A DNA stretch of 64,000 bases from an uncultured Alistipes sp. (GCA_900539755.1 UQDC01000003.1:201210-265209); one strand, 5' to 3'; shown: positions 31,923 through 42,384, numbered from the stretch's first letter. Numbers and translations: made by a program. Notes: generated by a model not told the origin, from the sequence alone.

Positions 31923-32912
31923 ATGAAAGCAAATTATATTACCCTATTCACGCTCTGCGCATCTGTCATGGCCCTGTCTGCCAACGCACAGGATCGCCTT
32001 ACGCGTCAAGAGTATATTCAAAAATACAAAGCATTGGCCATCGAGGAGATGGAGATTTACGGAATCCCGGCCAGTATCACCATGGCCCAAGCACTTTTGG
32101 AGTCGGATGACGGAAACGGACGTCTGGCACGTGAAGCGAACAACCATTTCGGCATCAAATGCAAAAGCAGCTGGACGGGGATGACCATTTCTCATGACGA
32201 TGACGCCAAAGGGGAGTGTTTCCGCAAATATGCGACCGTCGAAGACTCCTATACGGATCACTCCGAATTTCTTGACAAATCAGCACGTTATCAAGACCTT
32301 TTCAAACTCGATCCGCTGGATTACAAAGGTTGGGCATATGGCTTGAAACAGGCCGGTTACGCGACCAATCCGGCCTATGCTGAACTGCTGATCAAAATCA
32401 TTGAGGACAATCAACTGTATCATCTCGACCGAGGTGAAGAGTTGAATCCGACTACTCCTGATCAATCTGCAATCGAAAAACCACAGCAAACACTGGCAGC
32501 TACAGAACCTATGCCCAAAGAACAGGTCGTAGATGTGGACAATTACAGCATTGCAATCACTGGTGAAGCGGGACATCATACCGTATATCACAACAATGGC
32601 AGTGAATTTACAACGGCAAAAGCCGGCGACACCTATGCGACGATCGCGGCCGAGTTCGGACTTACAGTTAAAAAATTGCTCAAATACAACGACTTGACAA
32701 CTGTTCCCGTTCTTAAACCGGGAGAGATGGTTTATCTACGCCAGAAAAACAAACGGAGCGAAAATGGCAAGCTGATTCACGTAGCGAAAGAGAATGAAAC
32801 CATGTATAGCATTGCTCAAAAATATGGTATTCGGTTGAAGAATCTCTGCAATATGAATCGTCGCACAGCTGACAGTGAAGTCAAGAGCGGACAGCAAATC
32901 CGCCTGATGTAA
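31923..32912 (+). CDS. Secreted glucosaminidase with two LysM domains
   Basis: 329 residues. Signal peptide MKANYITLFTLCASVMALSA (cleavage after NA-Q). A mannosyl-glycoprotein endo-beta-N-acetylglucosaminidase (GH73-like) domain spans about 25-170, with AIEEMEIYGIPASITMAQAL, LESDDGNGRLAREANNHFGI containing the catalytic Glu, and GLKQAGYATNPAYAELLIKI. Two LysM repeats follow, at about 220-265 (AGDTYATIAAEFGLTVKKLL) and 283-328 (ENETMYSIAQKYGIRLKNLC), which bind peptidoglycan. It trims glycan strands in the periplasm during growth or division. Own consensus promoter. Confidence 0.94.
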   Translation: MKANYITLFTLCASVMALSANAQDRLTRQEYIQKYKALAIEEMEIYGIPASITMAQALLESDDGNGRLAREANNHFGIKCKSSWTGMTISHDDDAKGECFRKYATVEDSYTDHSEFLDKSARYQDLFKLDPLDYKGWAYGLKQAGYATNPAYAELLIKIIEDNQLYHLDRGEELNPTTPDQSAIEKPQQTLAATEPMPKEQVVDVDNYSIAITGEAGHHTVYHNNGSEFTTAKAGDTYATIAAEFGLTVKKLLKYNDLTTVPVLKPGEMVYLRQKNKRSENGKLIHVAKENETMYSIAQKYGIRLKNLCNMNRRTADSEVKSGQQIRLM

Positions 32913-33038
32913 TTCAAAGGCTTTTTATCCCTTCTTGGGAGGAGTTCAACCTTTGAACGATAGATTGTAGGCCCTCATAGGACAACATTTCACCGAAAAT
33001 CTGACAATACGATTACATCTATTCAGTTGCTTATGATT

Positions 33039-33070
33039 TAGCGGTTACCTTTCCGGTAACCGCTATTTTC
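33039..33070 (+). terminator. Terminator downstream of the glucosaminidase gene
   Basis: Perfect 11-bp stem TAGCGGTTACC / GGTAACCGCTA followed by TTTTC. It lies 126 bases past the stop. The rest of 32913-33290 holds no gene. Confidence 0.7.
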
Positions 33071-33296
33071 TTTAACCTTTGGGGCACACCCTATAATAAA
33101 ATCGGTCATCCAGATCAACTTCGCAATAAAAGGATTACCCACGCAACCACATTTTGAATCTAATTGCCCGGCCAAACAACATTTCTGCTCGATTTACGCA
33201 CCAACATATAAATATAATAAGGAATCGTTATTTCTTCATGCAGAAAAACATGGAGGTTAATTCACGGATAAGAATTACATCTTCATCGATAGCGTT

Positions 33297-33328
33297 TTTG
33301 GTAAGAACAACGAATCTTGTTAACTTTG
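33297..33328 (+). promoter_or_regulatory. Promoter of the 33436 gene
   Basis: TTTG (33297-33300), 20 bases, TAACTTTG (33321-33328): an exact match to the Bacteroidota consensus, with a leader of about 100 bases. Confidence 0.8.
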
Positions 33329-33435
33329 TAATTCCCTAATAAAGGAACTTACAGAACGAGGCAAGTGTCACAACACAAACCACACTTAATCATAGTGTCA
33401 CTTTGACCTCTATTTATAAATTTTAACAGAAATCT

Positions 33436-34128
33436 ATGGACAGTGATCCTGGCGCGGCGATCAATGCCGCTCTACTCGACAAACTTAGCGGCAAAGCCGC
33501 CCTCAATCAACTCGTGTTCGACAACACGTTTGCCGTATTTACTTCATTAAAGGAGACTTTGCATGAAATGTCTGCCGATCTTGACGACAGACTCGAAGAA
33601 CTAGACCGCGAAGTCAAAATCGACTATCGTGACCGAGGTAAATTTGAAGTGCAATTGCAAGTAGCTGACGACATTCTAATTTTCAGCATGCACTCCAACG
33701 TATTCGCTTTCAATCGGGAACATCCGGTTTGGCAAAATCCTTACGTCAAGGACAACAAAGCCAACTCCTATTGCGGCATTATCAACATTTACAATTTTCT
33801 CACCGACTCTTTCAAATACAACCGTAGTGCCGATGAAGGCTACCTGATCGGTAGAATTTTCGTAAATCGTGAAAAACAGTATTTCGTCGAAGGGAAACGA
33901 CAAGTCGGCATCCATTACGACCATTTCGGATCTCATCAGATTGACCGAGAGGCTCTGATTCATATTATCGAAGCGTCGATTGACTATGCGCTCGATTTCG
34001 ATCTGCTGGTTCCTCCTTACGACACGGTGAAGATTGTTTCGATGGATCAATTCAACACCAAAATCGAAAACTCGAAATTCCAAACCGGGAAACGCCTCGG
34101 CTACACTTACGAACTGGATAACATCTAA
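33436..34128 (+). CDS. Conserved-looking protein of unknown function (230 aa)
   Basis: Not assigned to a family. Soluble, no signal peptide or membrane segment. The N-terminal third is helical (LNQLVFDNTFAVFTSLKETL and a charged ELDREVKIDYRDRG). The middle is beta-rich (FEVQLQVADDILIFSMHSNV) with several aromatic residues, and the C-terminal part contains HIIEASIDYALDFDLLVPPY. Composition and its own strong promoter and terminator indicate a genuine, monocistronic gene. I believe similar proteins occur across Bacteroidales, but this is from memory rather than a search. Confidence 0.75.
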   Translation: MDSDPGAAINAALLDKLSGKAALNQLVFDNTFAVFTSLKETLHEMSADLDDRLEELDREVKIDYRDRGKFEVQLQVADDILIFSMHSNVFAFNREHPVWQNPYVKDNKANSYCGIINIYNFLTDSFKYNRSADEGYLIGRIFVNREKQYFVEGKRQVGIHYDHFGSHQIDREALIHIIEASIDYALDFDLLVPPYDTVKIVSMDQFNTKIENSKFQTGKRLGYTYELDNI

Positions 34129-34189
34129 ACACCATTCGCAAGGCACTCAAAACAACACTATCAAGGTTGCACAGTGTCGAGTCGATATA

Positions 34190-34231
34190 AATAAAAAAGA
34201 GCATGATTTCATCATGCTCTTTTTTATTCAA
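34190..34231. terminator. Bidirectional terminator after the 33436 gene
   Basis: Perfect 18-bp stem (34190-34207 with 34211-34228), loop TTC; A/T runs on both sides serve the convergent GNAT gene as well. Confidence 0.9.
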
Positions 34232-34356
34232 CTCATACAATCAATTTCTAGTCATTATGCGATGCATTCCATGCACGAACTTCCACAAAAACTAATGGAG
34301 GATCAAATCGGCCTTCCCAACATGACTCAGAAACTTTTAATCTACTCTTGTTACTA

Positions 34357-34905
34357 CTACCCCTTATTTCCTGGCTCCAACTCTGATTCCACCGCATACA
34401 CAATGTGTGGCATCTCAACTCCGCGATAATGTTTAACGAGAGTATCGATCGGGTGCATACCGTTACGTATAGCTACCTTTTGTGAGGCTTCATTCGTATC
34501 CCGAATAATGGAATAGATCACAGGAAAGCCCAACGTTTTAACTCCATATTCACGGCAAGCTCGTGCCGCCTCCGTAGCGTAGCCCTGATGCCAAAACGAA
34601 TAAGCAAACAAATACCCCACTTCCGGGACCATCTTGCCTTTATACTCTTGCATGGTAATGCCACACTGTCCGATCATCCTCCCTGTCTCTTTAAGAAGAA
34701 CAGCCCAAAGTCCAAAACCGAACTCTTCATATCGACGCAACTGCTTTTGTAACCACGCCGCACACTCTTGTTCATCAAACGGGCCATTATAAGCATACAT
34801 AACTCGAGGATCTTGCAGGATCTCTCGCAGCGCACCCATATCAGAACAGGTCATCTCTCTCAGCAACAATCGTTCGGTCTCTAAAATAGTTTGTCCCATA
34901 ACCAT
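34357..34905 (-). CDS. GNAT-family N-acetyltransferase (RimJ/RimL type)
   Basis: 182 residues. Begins with the typical ILETERLLLREMTCSDMGAL. Acetyl-CoA binding region at about 95-130 includes EVGYLFAYSFWHQGYATEAA with the Q/RxxGxG/A-like loop (HQGYAT), then the C-terminal pattern VIYSIIRDTNEASQKVAIRN, characteristic of the RimJ/RimL branch that acetylates protein N termini or small amines. Two nearby ATGs (34905, 34899) are possible starts. Monocistronic. Confidence 0.9.
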   Translation of the reverse strand: MVMGQTILETERLLLREMTCSDMGALREILQDPRVMYAYNGPFDEQECAAWLQKQLRRYEEFGFGLWAVLLKETGRMIGQCGITMQEYKGKMVPEVGYLFAYSFWHQGYATEAARACREYGVKTLGFPVIYSIIRDTNEASQKVAIRNGMHPIDTLVKHYRGVEMPHIVYAVESELEPGNKG

Positions 34906-35070
34906 CTAAATTCATCTACTCTTTTCACACCTACTTAATAATATGAGCCACATGAACAGAGGTTCATCACAGCAGCACATACAAAAACATTTGGCGACAC
35001 AAAACTATTTTGCTCAACGTTTACAATTCCGATCTTAATCTATTCTCAGAACAAGGATAGACTTCGAGCA

Positions 35071-35110
35071 AAACAAGACTGCTGCAGGCATGATGCCATA
35101 CAGCAGTCTT
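35071..35110 (-). terminator. Terminator of the MFS transporter gene
   Basis: Stem AAGACTGCTG / CAGCAGTCTT with an inner GGCA/TGCC pair; followed on the minus strand by TTGTTTTGC. 47 bases after the MFS stop. Confidence 0.7.
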
Positions 35111-35156
35111 ACAAATCACAGTATCAAGCGGTATGAATCCGCTCAATCTTTTTATA

Positions 35157-36566
35157 TTATTTCTGAATATTGGGAAGTTCGAGGCCGTATCCTTTCTTCG
35201 TATTCTCACGTTTGAGCAAGAAAGCAAACAGAATCGACAACAATCCAAGAGCAGTAAAAATCAGCATCGGAATCGTGTAATCATAAGCAACTTCAGTTGC
35301 CACCTCGGGAACTACCGTACCGGTAATCTCTTCGGCCATTGCCTCATCACCTCCAATCACACAATAGTTATTCAACACCTTGCCAATCAAATAAGGAACT
35401 CCCATCAAACCCCAGTTCTGAATCCAGAAGATCAATGCATAAGCGGTTCCCAATTTGTTTTCGGGGATGATCTTAGGAACAGACGGCCACATAGCTGAAG
35501 GAACCAAGGAGAAGGCTACTCCTAAAGCAATAATCAGCGCCAAAGCCAACCACCAACTGGTAAATGCCGGTATAGCAAAAAGCAGGTGAATTCCCACAAT
35601 CATGAATGACCCGATCAACATGATCGTCGCCCCTTTACCCTTGCGGTCATAAAGATTTCCAAAGAATGGGGTCAACAGAATCGTACCGAACGGCAACAAC
35701 GAAGGAATAATACCAGAAAGTTTGCTAGAAATCCCGAACTTATTGATCATCAAATCCGGGGCATATTTCAAGAAGGGGAAAACGGCCGAATAGAACAGCA
35801 CACACAAAATGGCAATATACCAAAAGCCCTTGAGTTTGATAATATCAAAAATATCCCGGAAACGGAACGGCTCTTTAGGAGCTGCTGTCTCTTTCAGTTC
35901 TTGATCTCGTTTGGAGTCCATCACGACAAAAACCACAAACGAAATCATTCCGATGCAGAGCAGTAACAATCCCAACAAGATCGGCATACTTACCGATTGG
36001 AAATGTTCAGCTAACATCGGCGTCACACCCAAAGCCAGTGCAGTACCGATACGAGCACAAGCCATCTCAAGTCCCATGGCTAAAGCGAGCTCTTTGCCCT
36101 TAAACCATTTGACAATAATTTTGGAAACTGTAATGCCCGCGATCTCGATACCTACGCCAAAGATTGCATATCCAATCGAAGCCCACAACACCTGTGTCGA
36201 AATAGAGACACCAAAGATGTGAACCACCGATCCTCCAAAGTCACTGGCGATAGCCCAATACTTGATACCGACACCAACGACCATGATGATCGTGGACATC
36301 AAACCGGTAAAACGCACGCCCATTTTATCGAGGATCATTCCTCCGAAAATGAGCATCAGCAGGAAGACGTTGAACCAGCCATAAGCACTGGTAAAGAACC
36401 CATAATCACTACTATCCCACGCCATTTGCGTTTCGAGCATATTTTTGAGCGGAGCCATCACGTCCGTGATAAAATATCCGCACAACATCGTGAAAGCGAC
36501 CAGCGCCAACACGCTCCAACGGGCCGTAGCCGACTCGCTGATCTTCTTTTGTAAAGCTGCAACCAT
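35157..36566 (-). CDS. MFS transporter
   Basis: 469 residues with 12 predicted membrane segments in two halves of six, joined by a charged cytoplasmic loop around residues 215-235 (VMDSKRDQELKETAAPKEPF). The family loop motif between segments 2 and 3 is present as GGMILDKMGVRFTG (G-x-L-x-D-x-x-G-x-R), and the equivalent in the second half is FFGNLYDRKGKGATI. Substrate cannot be read; sequence character is nearest to organic-anion or oxalate/formate-like MFS members. A sizeable periplasmic loop with EEITGTVVPEVATEVAYDYT precedes the last segment. Confidence 0.9.
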   Translation of the reverse strand: MVAALQKKISESATARWSVLALVAFTMLCGYFITDVMAPLKNMLETQMAWDSSDYGFFTSAYGWFNVFLLMLIFGGMILDKMGVRFTGLMSTIIMVVGVGIKYWAIASDFGGSVVHIFGVSISTQVLWASIGYAIFGVGIEIAGITVSKIIVKWFKGKELALAMGLEMACARIGTALALGVTPMLAEHFQSVSMPILLGLLLLCIGMISFVVFVVMDSKRDQELKETAAPKEPFRFRDIFDIIKLKGFWYIAILCVLFYSAVFPFLKYAPDLMINKFGISSKLSGIIPSLLPFGTILLTPFFGNLYDRKGKGATIMLIGSFMIVGIHLLFAIPAFTSWWLALALIIALGVAFSLVPSAMWPSVPKIIPENKLGTAYALIFWIQNWGLMGVPYLIGKVLNNYCVIGGDEAMAEEITGTVVPEVATEVAYDYTIPMLIFTALGLLSILFAFLLKRENTKKGYGLELPNIQK

Positions 36567-36725
36567 TTATCTGTTACTGTTTATGATTTAGTAATTAATT
36601 TAATCCACCATCACTATGTTAGCCAAATGATTGAGTCACTTAATTCATTTCCAAGCGTCTCCATCCGTCGGTATCCTACTCCACGTCTCATTCGTACCTC
36701 AACAATCATTCGGTTCGCGTTCACT

Positions 36726-38720
36726 CTACTTTTCTAACATACCGCCGTAAAGTTTCAACACACGGTAAGCATCTTGTAAGCCCAACTCACCGGCTTTACT
36801 CATATCCAGACAACCTTTCCGGGTATCTTTCAAGAAAATCTGGACCAAACCTCGGTTATAATATGCCTCCGCAAAATAGGGATTCAACTCAATGGCTTTT
36901 GTATAATCCTCCATCGCTTCAGGAATCTTACCCGAACGACACAATAAGTTAGCACGGTTATAATAGATGTAAGCAAACTTAGGGAACAGCATCGCCGCCT
37001 TATTCAAATCCGCTATTGCATCATCATAATTATAGGTCCGCGTATAGCTATTTTTCAACTGATTGGCCGGATCTGTATCGACTGTGATCCGTTGATAACC
37101 GTTATCGATAGAGGAGATAAAATCGATCATCTCACTCTGAGTCGTACTGCGATTGATATACAAGAACGGATTTGACGGAGCCAAATCAATCGCTGACGTA
37201 TAATTGGCAATCGAACTGGTGTACTGACGAATCAGCGATTGCGTTATACCTCGCTTAAACAGCAACTGCCAGGTCGGCAAATTATACCTCAACGAATCGG
37301 CAACCACCCGATCAAAAGCAAACAACGAATCAGCAGGGAAATCACTGTCTCGATTGACTAACTTCATATAAGGATTCCCGATCTGTTTGCGGAACTCTTC
37401 TACCTCAGGCACGTAATAAACCGTATGCACAACTGCTGTATCCGGCTGAACCAAAGAGAATTTAAACAACGGCAACAGCGCTATATCAGAACTGGTCGGA
37501 GCAATGCGTTGTGCACCCTCTTCTCCTCCCATATGGGCATCGAACGAAAGCAACTGGTTGAACCGCTTACTGGTATCGGCATAAACAGAGAAGGTACTGT
37601 CATTCAACTGCGAACGATATTCGGCAATCTTCTTGTCTGCAATCTTTTTATCGCTCTTCGAACCTTGCATGTCATTGAGCAAATAACGCAACGCAGATCG
37701 TCCCAGATAAGCATTCGCAAAATCCGGGTACAGTTCAATGGCCCGCGTATAATCGTCAATAGCAGCCTGAATATCTCCTAACTGACGATACAATCCAGCT
37801 CGGTTATAATACAGCAAGACATTGTTCGGCGCATAAAAGGCCACCTTATCGTAATCATCCAACGCCCGATTATAGTCACCGATCTGGGTACGAAGAATAG
37901 CCCGGTTGAAATAGGTCAGTGAACTGGTGGAGTCAATTTCCAAAACTCGACCAAAATCTTCAATCGCCTGCACAGGCCGGTTCAAATTCGAATAGACCAA
38001 AGCGCGATTAAAATAGGACGGCAGATAGGTTGAATCGCACTCGATCGATTTATTGAAATCGGCCAGCGCATCGTCGTATCTCTTTTGTTCCATATACAGA
38101 GTTCCTCGACGATTATATGCCGATGGACTCTCCCGATTGGTCCGAATTGCTGTATTAAAATCGTCATATGCCCGCGTGGTGTCCTTCAACATCAAATAGC
38201 ATGTTCCGCGATTGATATAGGCATCCACCACTTTATTATCAAACCGGAGGAACATGGTAAAATCTTCAATTGCCTTTTCGAACTGCTGGCTCAACAGATA
38301 GGTAACGCCACGGCTGAAATAGGGGTCAGGACGGTCCGGACGTAAATCGATCGCCACCTGATAATCTTTGAGCGCATCATCGTAACTACCTAACCGAGAT
38401 CGCGTAATCGCCCGGTATTGGTATGCATTGGTGAAAACTGGATTTGTCTCAATGGCCAATGAGAAATCTTGTTCAGCTCCCAACAAGTCATCTAGATTAT
38501 ATTTGGCAATCCCCCGCAAGAAATAACCCTCATATGCTGTCGTGTCCACTTTCAGCAAGACATTCAGCGTTTCGATTGCATCCCGAAATTTATTGTCAAT
38601 GATATAGCTTCTGCCCACCCAGAAAAAATAGTTTTTGTTCAACTGGGCCGAAACCTCCAGACACCCCAGCACCAAAAACAGCAGCAGACTGACAAAAAAT
38701 TTACGCATATGAGAATTCAT
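36726..38720 (-). CDS. Secreted tetratricopeptide-repeat protein
   Basis: About 664 residues from ATG 38720 (a second ATG at 38708 begins MRKFFVSLLLFLVLG and is equally good; a frame reaching 38762 is not preferred). A signal peptide ends near VSA-Q. The body consists of about a dozen TPR units of 34 residues with the W/Y-LG-Y-A-F-A-P pattern, for example YFNRALVYSNLNRPVQAIED and YYNRAGLYRQLGDIQAAIDD. A non-repeat insert at about 385-490 interrupts the series. Such proteins act as periplasmic scaffolds. No partner gene is adjacent. Confidence 0.88.
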   Translation of the reverse strand: MNSHMRKFFVSLLLFLVLGCLEVSAQLNKNYFFWVGRSYIIDNKFRDAIETLNVLLKVDTTAYEGYFLRGIAKYNLDDLLGAEQDFSLAIETNPVFTNAYQYRAITRSRLGSYDDALKDYQVAIDLRPDRPDPYFSRGVTYLLSQQFEKAIEDFTMFLRFDNKVVDAYINRGTCYLMLKDTTRAYDDFNTAIRTNRESPSAYNRRGTLYMEQKRYDDALADFNKSIECDSTYLPSYFNRALVYSNLNRPVQAIEDFGRVLEIDSTSSLTYFNRAILRTQIGDYNRALDDYDKVAFYAPNNVLLYYNRAGLYRQLGDIQAAIDDYTRAIELYPDFANAYLGRSALRYLLNDMQGSKSDKKIADKKIAEYRSQLNDSTFSVYADTSKRFNQLLSFDAHMGGEEGAQRIAPTSSDIALLPLFKFSLVQPDTAVVHTVYYVPEVEEFRKQIGNPYMKLVNRDSDFPADSLFAFDRVVADSLRYNLPTWQLLFKRGITQSLIRQYTSSIANYTSAIDLAPSNPFLYINRSTTQSEMIDFISSIDNGYQRITVDTDPANQLKNSYTRTYNYDDAIADLNKAAMLFPKFAYIYYNRANLLCRSGKIPEAMEDYTKAIELNPYFAEAYYNRGLVQIFLKDTRKGCLDMSKAGELGLQDAYRVLKLYGGMLEK

Positions 38721-38764
38721 AATCAAGGCGCAAGTTAATAATTCTACAGCAGAAAACCTCAACG

Positions 38765-39275
38765 AAAAACCTCACTATTAAGCCACATAACGCTCCAAGC
38801 ATGCAATTCAAGACGAATTTCCTAAAATTTCTTAAAATCTTAACTTTTATTAAGATGAACAGATTCGAGATCAAAAAGCATTACTTATTAAAATCTGCTA
38901 ATCAAATCATAAGACCTGACTGACATACATTTATTAACACTAAGCATTTTTTATAATCATCATATGAGCCGAACAAATCTGCGAATCATATACTCAGACT
39001 TTTTTTTTGAAACACATACCGTTCCCCGCCATATCTCAATCAACAAAAGACGTCAAACAGCTTCCTACACATAACTATATAGTGTTCACTCAAATTACCC
39101 CGCCATTTTTCCGATTCTATAAAACAGTCCTTCCCAAAAATGTCTCATGCAGGGTTCAAACATTACTCTTCTCAATCCAACCCTATGAAAAACGCAACAA
39201 TAAATTGGTTTGGTATTCCATTGCCAGCTACATTTTTTACCTTTTCATACGATTTTCACACGATTAATTGCTCTC
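38765..39275. other. Intergenic region upstream of purA
   Basis: About 510 AT-rich bases, no gene recognised on either strand and no RNA family identified. Confidence 0.5.
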
Positions 39276-39279
39276 GAAG

Positions 39280-39310
39280 TTTCCACATTATCGAAAAGTT
39301 AGTAACTTTG
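39280..39310 (+). promoter_or_regulatory. purA promoter
   Basis: TTTC (39280-39283), 19 bases, TAACTTTG (39303-39310), 40 bases before the start codon. No purine riboswitch was seen in the short leader. Confidence 0.7.
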
Positions 39311-39349
39311 AAGGCAATTTTGCGCTGAAATCCTGCTACTGAATATCCA

Positions 39350-40615
39350 ATGAAAAAAGTAGATGTTGTTTTAGGCTTACAATGGGGCGACGAAGGCAAA
39401 GGCAAAGTCGTTGACGTACTTACACCGAATTACCAAGTGATCGCCCGCTTTCAGGGTGGTCCCAATGCCGGCCACTCGCTGCACTTCGAAGGCCAAAAGT
39501 ATGTACTGCACACAATCCCTTCAGGTATCTTCCGCGACGGATCCATCAATATCATCGGCAACGGTGTAGTGGTTGACCCCGTCATTCTGGCTGAAGAGAT
39601 CACCCAACTCGAAAAAGATGGTGTCGATGTACAGAGCAAACTGCTGATCTCGAAAAAAGCTCACTTGATCCTGCCTACCCATCGCATTATCGATGCCGCT
39701 TCTGAAGCTGCGAAAGGCAAAACCAAAATCGGTTCAACCCTCAAAGGTATCGGCCCGACCTATATGGACAAGACCGGTCGTAACGGTCTCCGCATAGGAG
39801 ATATCGTTTCGGGTGAATTCACCGAACGATACAACCGCCTCAAAGAAAAACACATCGAACTGCTTAAACAGTACGATTTCGCATACGACATCAGCGAATA
39901 CGAAAAAGAGTGGCTCAAAGGAATCGAAACACTCAAACGTTTCCAGTTCATCGACAGCGAGCACGTTGTCAACAAACTGCTCAACGAAGATAAAGGCATT
40001 TTGGCCGAAGGCGCTCAAGGATCTATGCTCGACATCGACTTTGGCACCTATCCTTTTGTCACCTCATCCAACACCTTGTGTGCAGGAGTCTGCACAGGTC
40101 TGGGCGTTGCACCTTCACGAATCGGTAACGTATATGGTATTTTCAAAGCCTACTGCACTCGTGTCGGCAGCGGTCCATTCCCAACTGAACTGTTCGATGC
40201 AGATGGTGAGACCCTGCGTAAAATCGGTATGGAATTCGGCGCAACCACTGGACGTCCTCGCCGTTGCGGATGGCTCGATATGGTAGCTCTGAAATATTCT
40301 GTCATGATGAATGGTGTTACCGGCCTCATCATGATGAAAGCTGACGTGCTCAATGATTTCGATACGATCAAAGTAGCTGTCGCATACGAGATGGATGGCA
40401 AACAGATCACCGAATTCCCATACGAAGCAACCGACACGATTGTTCCGATCTACAAAGAGTTCAAAGGTTGGAAATGCGACATCAATAAGCTCCGCAGCTA
40501 CGAAGAGTTCCCTGTTGAACTCAAAGAGTATATCGAGTTTATCGAAAAAGAGACTGGTGTTCCTGTCAAAATCATTTCAGTCGGTCCAGACCGTGACGAA
40601 ACAATCGTACGATAA
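39350..40615 (+). CDS. purA: Adenylosuccinate synthetase
   Basis: 421 residues. Joins IMP and aspartate with GTP, the first committed step to AMP. The N-terminal GTP-binding loop GLQWGDEGKGKVVDVLTP (about 9-26) includes the catalytic Asp and Lys. NAGHSLHFEGQKYVLHTIPS follows with the catalytic His. IGSTLKGIGPTYMDKTGRNG is the IMP-binding region, EGAQGSMLDIDFGTYPFVTS the family signature, and GATTGRPRRCGWLD lies near the C-terminal third. Monocistronic with two tandem terminators. Confidence 0.97.
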   Translation: MKKVDVVLGLQWGDEGKGKVVDVLTPNYQVIARFQGGPNAGHSLHFEGQKYVLHTIPSGIFRDGSINIIGNGVVVDPVILAEEITQLEKDGVDVQSKLLISKKAHLILPTHRIIDAASEAAKGKTKIGSTLKGIGPTYMDKTGRNGLRIGDIVSGEFTERYNRLKEKHIELLKQYDFAYDISEYEKEWLKGIETLKRFQFIDSEHVVNKLLNEDKGILAEGAQGSMLDIDFGTYPFVTSSNTLCAGVCTGLGVAPSRIGNVYGIFKAYCTRVGSGPFPTELFDADGETLRKIGMEFGATTGRPRRCGWLDMVALKYSVMMNGVTGLIMMKADVLNDFDTIKVAVAYEMDGKQITEFPYEATDTIVPIYKEFKGWKCDINKLRSYEEFPVELKEYIEFIEKETGVPVKIISVGPDRDETIVR

Positions 40616-40660
40616 TCACGACCGTACTTCCTTAACAGGAATACAAAACCTGATAATTCA

Positions 40661-40745
40661 AAAACAAAACTACATATCTTAACTTAATGTAGTTTGTTTT
40701 ACTGATATTTTTCTAAAAAGCGACCGCAAAACGGTCGCTTTTCTT
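40661..40745 (+). terminator. Two tandem terminators after purA
   Basis: First: AAAACAAAACTACAT / ATGTAGTTTGTTTT (40661-40700, one bulge). Second: perfect AAAAGCGACCG / CGGTCGCTTTT (40716-40726, 40732-40742). Confidence 0.85.
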
Positions 40746-40817
40746 GTTTATTCCGATAAAGTACTGTTTCTTAATGGGGTATAATGCCTGCGACACTAAC
40801 TTCTCAACCTAAGCCAT

Positions 40818-42284
40818 ATGAAACAGTCCTCTCATCTCCGATTCGCAAGCATCACTCTATCACTATGTTTGCTATGCGCCTGTGGTAATGAACCTACCCC
40901 CGCGCCAGAACCCAAGCCGGGAACAGATCCAGGCACCGATCCAACCGAAGAAACTGCCGTACCTGAACTAACACAACGGCTCAACCGGTTTATCGTTGAA
41001 TCGATGCAAGATTTTTATCTCTGGAACAAAGAGATGCCCACCAACATCGACATCACCAAAGAGGCCGACCCACAAGCGCTCTTTACGCGGTTGCGTTACG
41101 AGCAGGATAAATGGTCGATGCTCAGTGAACAAGCCTCTGAGACTACCGGTTCTGTAACAAATCAAGGACAAACATTTGGTTATAGTCTAATATTCGGGCA
41201 ATTTAGCAATACGGGCACACTATTCGCTGTTGTACTGTTCACCTATCCGAACTCACCCGCAGAAAAAGCAGGTCTTAAACGTGGAGACATCCTCACTCAA
41301 GTTAATGGTGTCGATATCACTGCTTACAATTACAAGTTGCTTTTCAATGGGACTCCTCATATCACGGTCCAAAAAGGGAAATTACAAGGATCAACCATCA
41401 CGACCAGCTCACAAAAGATCATGCTCAAACTACAAGAGATGTATCAAGATCCCGTCGTGAAGGATTCCATTTATACAATTGGAGGGCGGAAAATCGGTTA
41501 CTTATGTTACACAGACTATGTAACTCAATCCGTAACCCGATTGCAAGAGGTGATAACCAAATTCCAGCAACAACAAGTCACCGACGTAATACTCGACCTA
41601 CGGTTTAACTCCGGCGGCGAAGTCACAACGATGACTAAACTCTGCAGCATGTTAGCACCGCAAAGCGCAGTCCAAGCTGGCGATGTGCTCATGTCAAAAA
41701 CCTATAATGACATTTACGGAGCCTACCTCAAACAAAATAATTATGACGTCAATAACTATTTTGATCCGTCAATCAGCGTCAATCTGAACGGTCTGCCTTT
41801 GTACGTATTAACTGAGCAGATGACGGCCTCTGCTTCCGAATCCACTATTTTATGCCTGAAGGCCCACATGCCTGTCGTGCAGATCGGAACCGCCACTGCC
41901 GGTAAGTTTTGCGGTGGCAGCATGCTTCAACCTGGCATTCAGCAAGGAGGACAAACTGTCATTGATCCCGACTTACACAACTGGATTCTCTATCTGATGA
42001 TGTTCAAGTTTACGGACAAAAACGGCAATGCCGTTAGTGCCAATGGATTAACGCCAGACATTTCGGCCAATTACGCGGATCTGACTGAAATGGCATACCC
42101 ATTAGGCGACACCAAAGATCCTTTCCTGGCAAAAGCCATCACAGCCATTACTGGAACGAATCCTGCTCCAACGAATTTCTCAACAAAAGCAATCGCTCCA
42201 AATTACACACTGCGATATGATCTGAGCAGCAGAAGCAACGCTCTCGAAGGGCGACTGATTGATTCAACAATCATCGTTCCATAA
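40818..42284 (+). CDS. S41-family peptidase lipoprotein with PDZ domain
   Basis: 488 residues. The signal ends with lipobox LCAC (cysteine near residue 22), followed by a Pro/Asp/Gly-rich linker. A PDZ-like domain lies at about 110-185 (YPNSPAEKAGLKRGDILTQV) and the S41 protease core at about 210-420: KIGYLCYTDYVTQSVTRLQE, DLRFNSGGEVTTMTKLCSML, the nucleophile region TEQMTASASESTILCLKAHM and GTATAGKFCGG with the catalytic lysine. Members are tail-specific-protease relatives that cut periplasmic or cell-surface proteins; Bacteroidales encode many of this layout. Surface exposure is inferred. Confidence 0.92.
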   Translation: MKQSSHLRFASITLSLCLLCACGNEPTPAPEPKPGTDPGTDPTEETAVPELTQRLNRFIVESMQDFYLWNKEMPTNIDITKEADPQALFTRLRYEQDKWSMLSEQASETTGSVTNQGQTFGYSLIFGQFSNTGTLFAVVLFTYPNSPAEKAGLKRGDILTQVNGVDITAYNYKLLFNGTPHITVQKGKLQGSTITTSSQKIMLKLQEMYQDPVVKDSIYTIGGRKIGYLCYTDYVTQSVTRLQEVITKFQQQQVTDVILDLRFNSGGEVTTMTKLCSMLAPQSAVQAGDVLMSKTYNDIYGAYLKQNNYDVNNYFDPSISVNLNGLPLYVLTEQMTASASESTILCLKAHMPVVQIGTATAGKFCGGSMLQPGIQQGGQTVIDPDLHNWILYLMMFKFTDKNGNAVSANGLTPDISANYADLTEMAYPLGDTKDPFLAKAITAITGTNPAPTNFSTKAIAPNYTLRYDLSSRSNALEGRLIDSTIIVP

Positions 42285-42384
42285 GACAGAAACAAGTTCA
42301 TACCTTTCATATTCATATTGAGAGCGACAAGAGAGCCTCACTTTTGTTGATACTCTTTCTGTCCTTTCGATAAAATTGACCAAA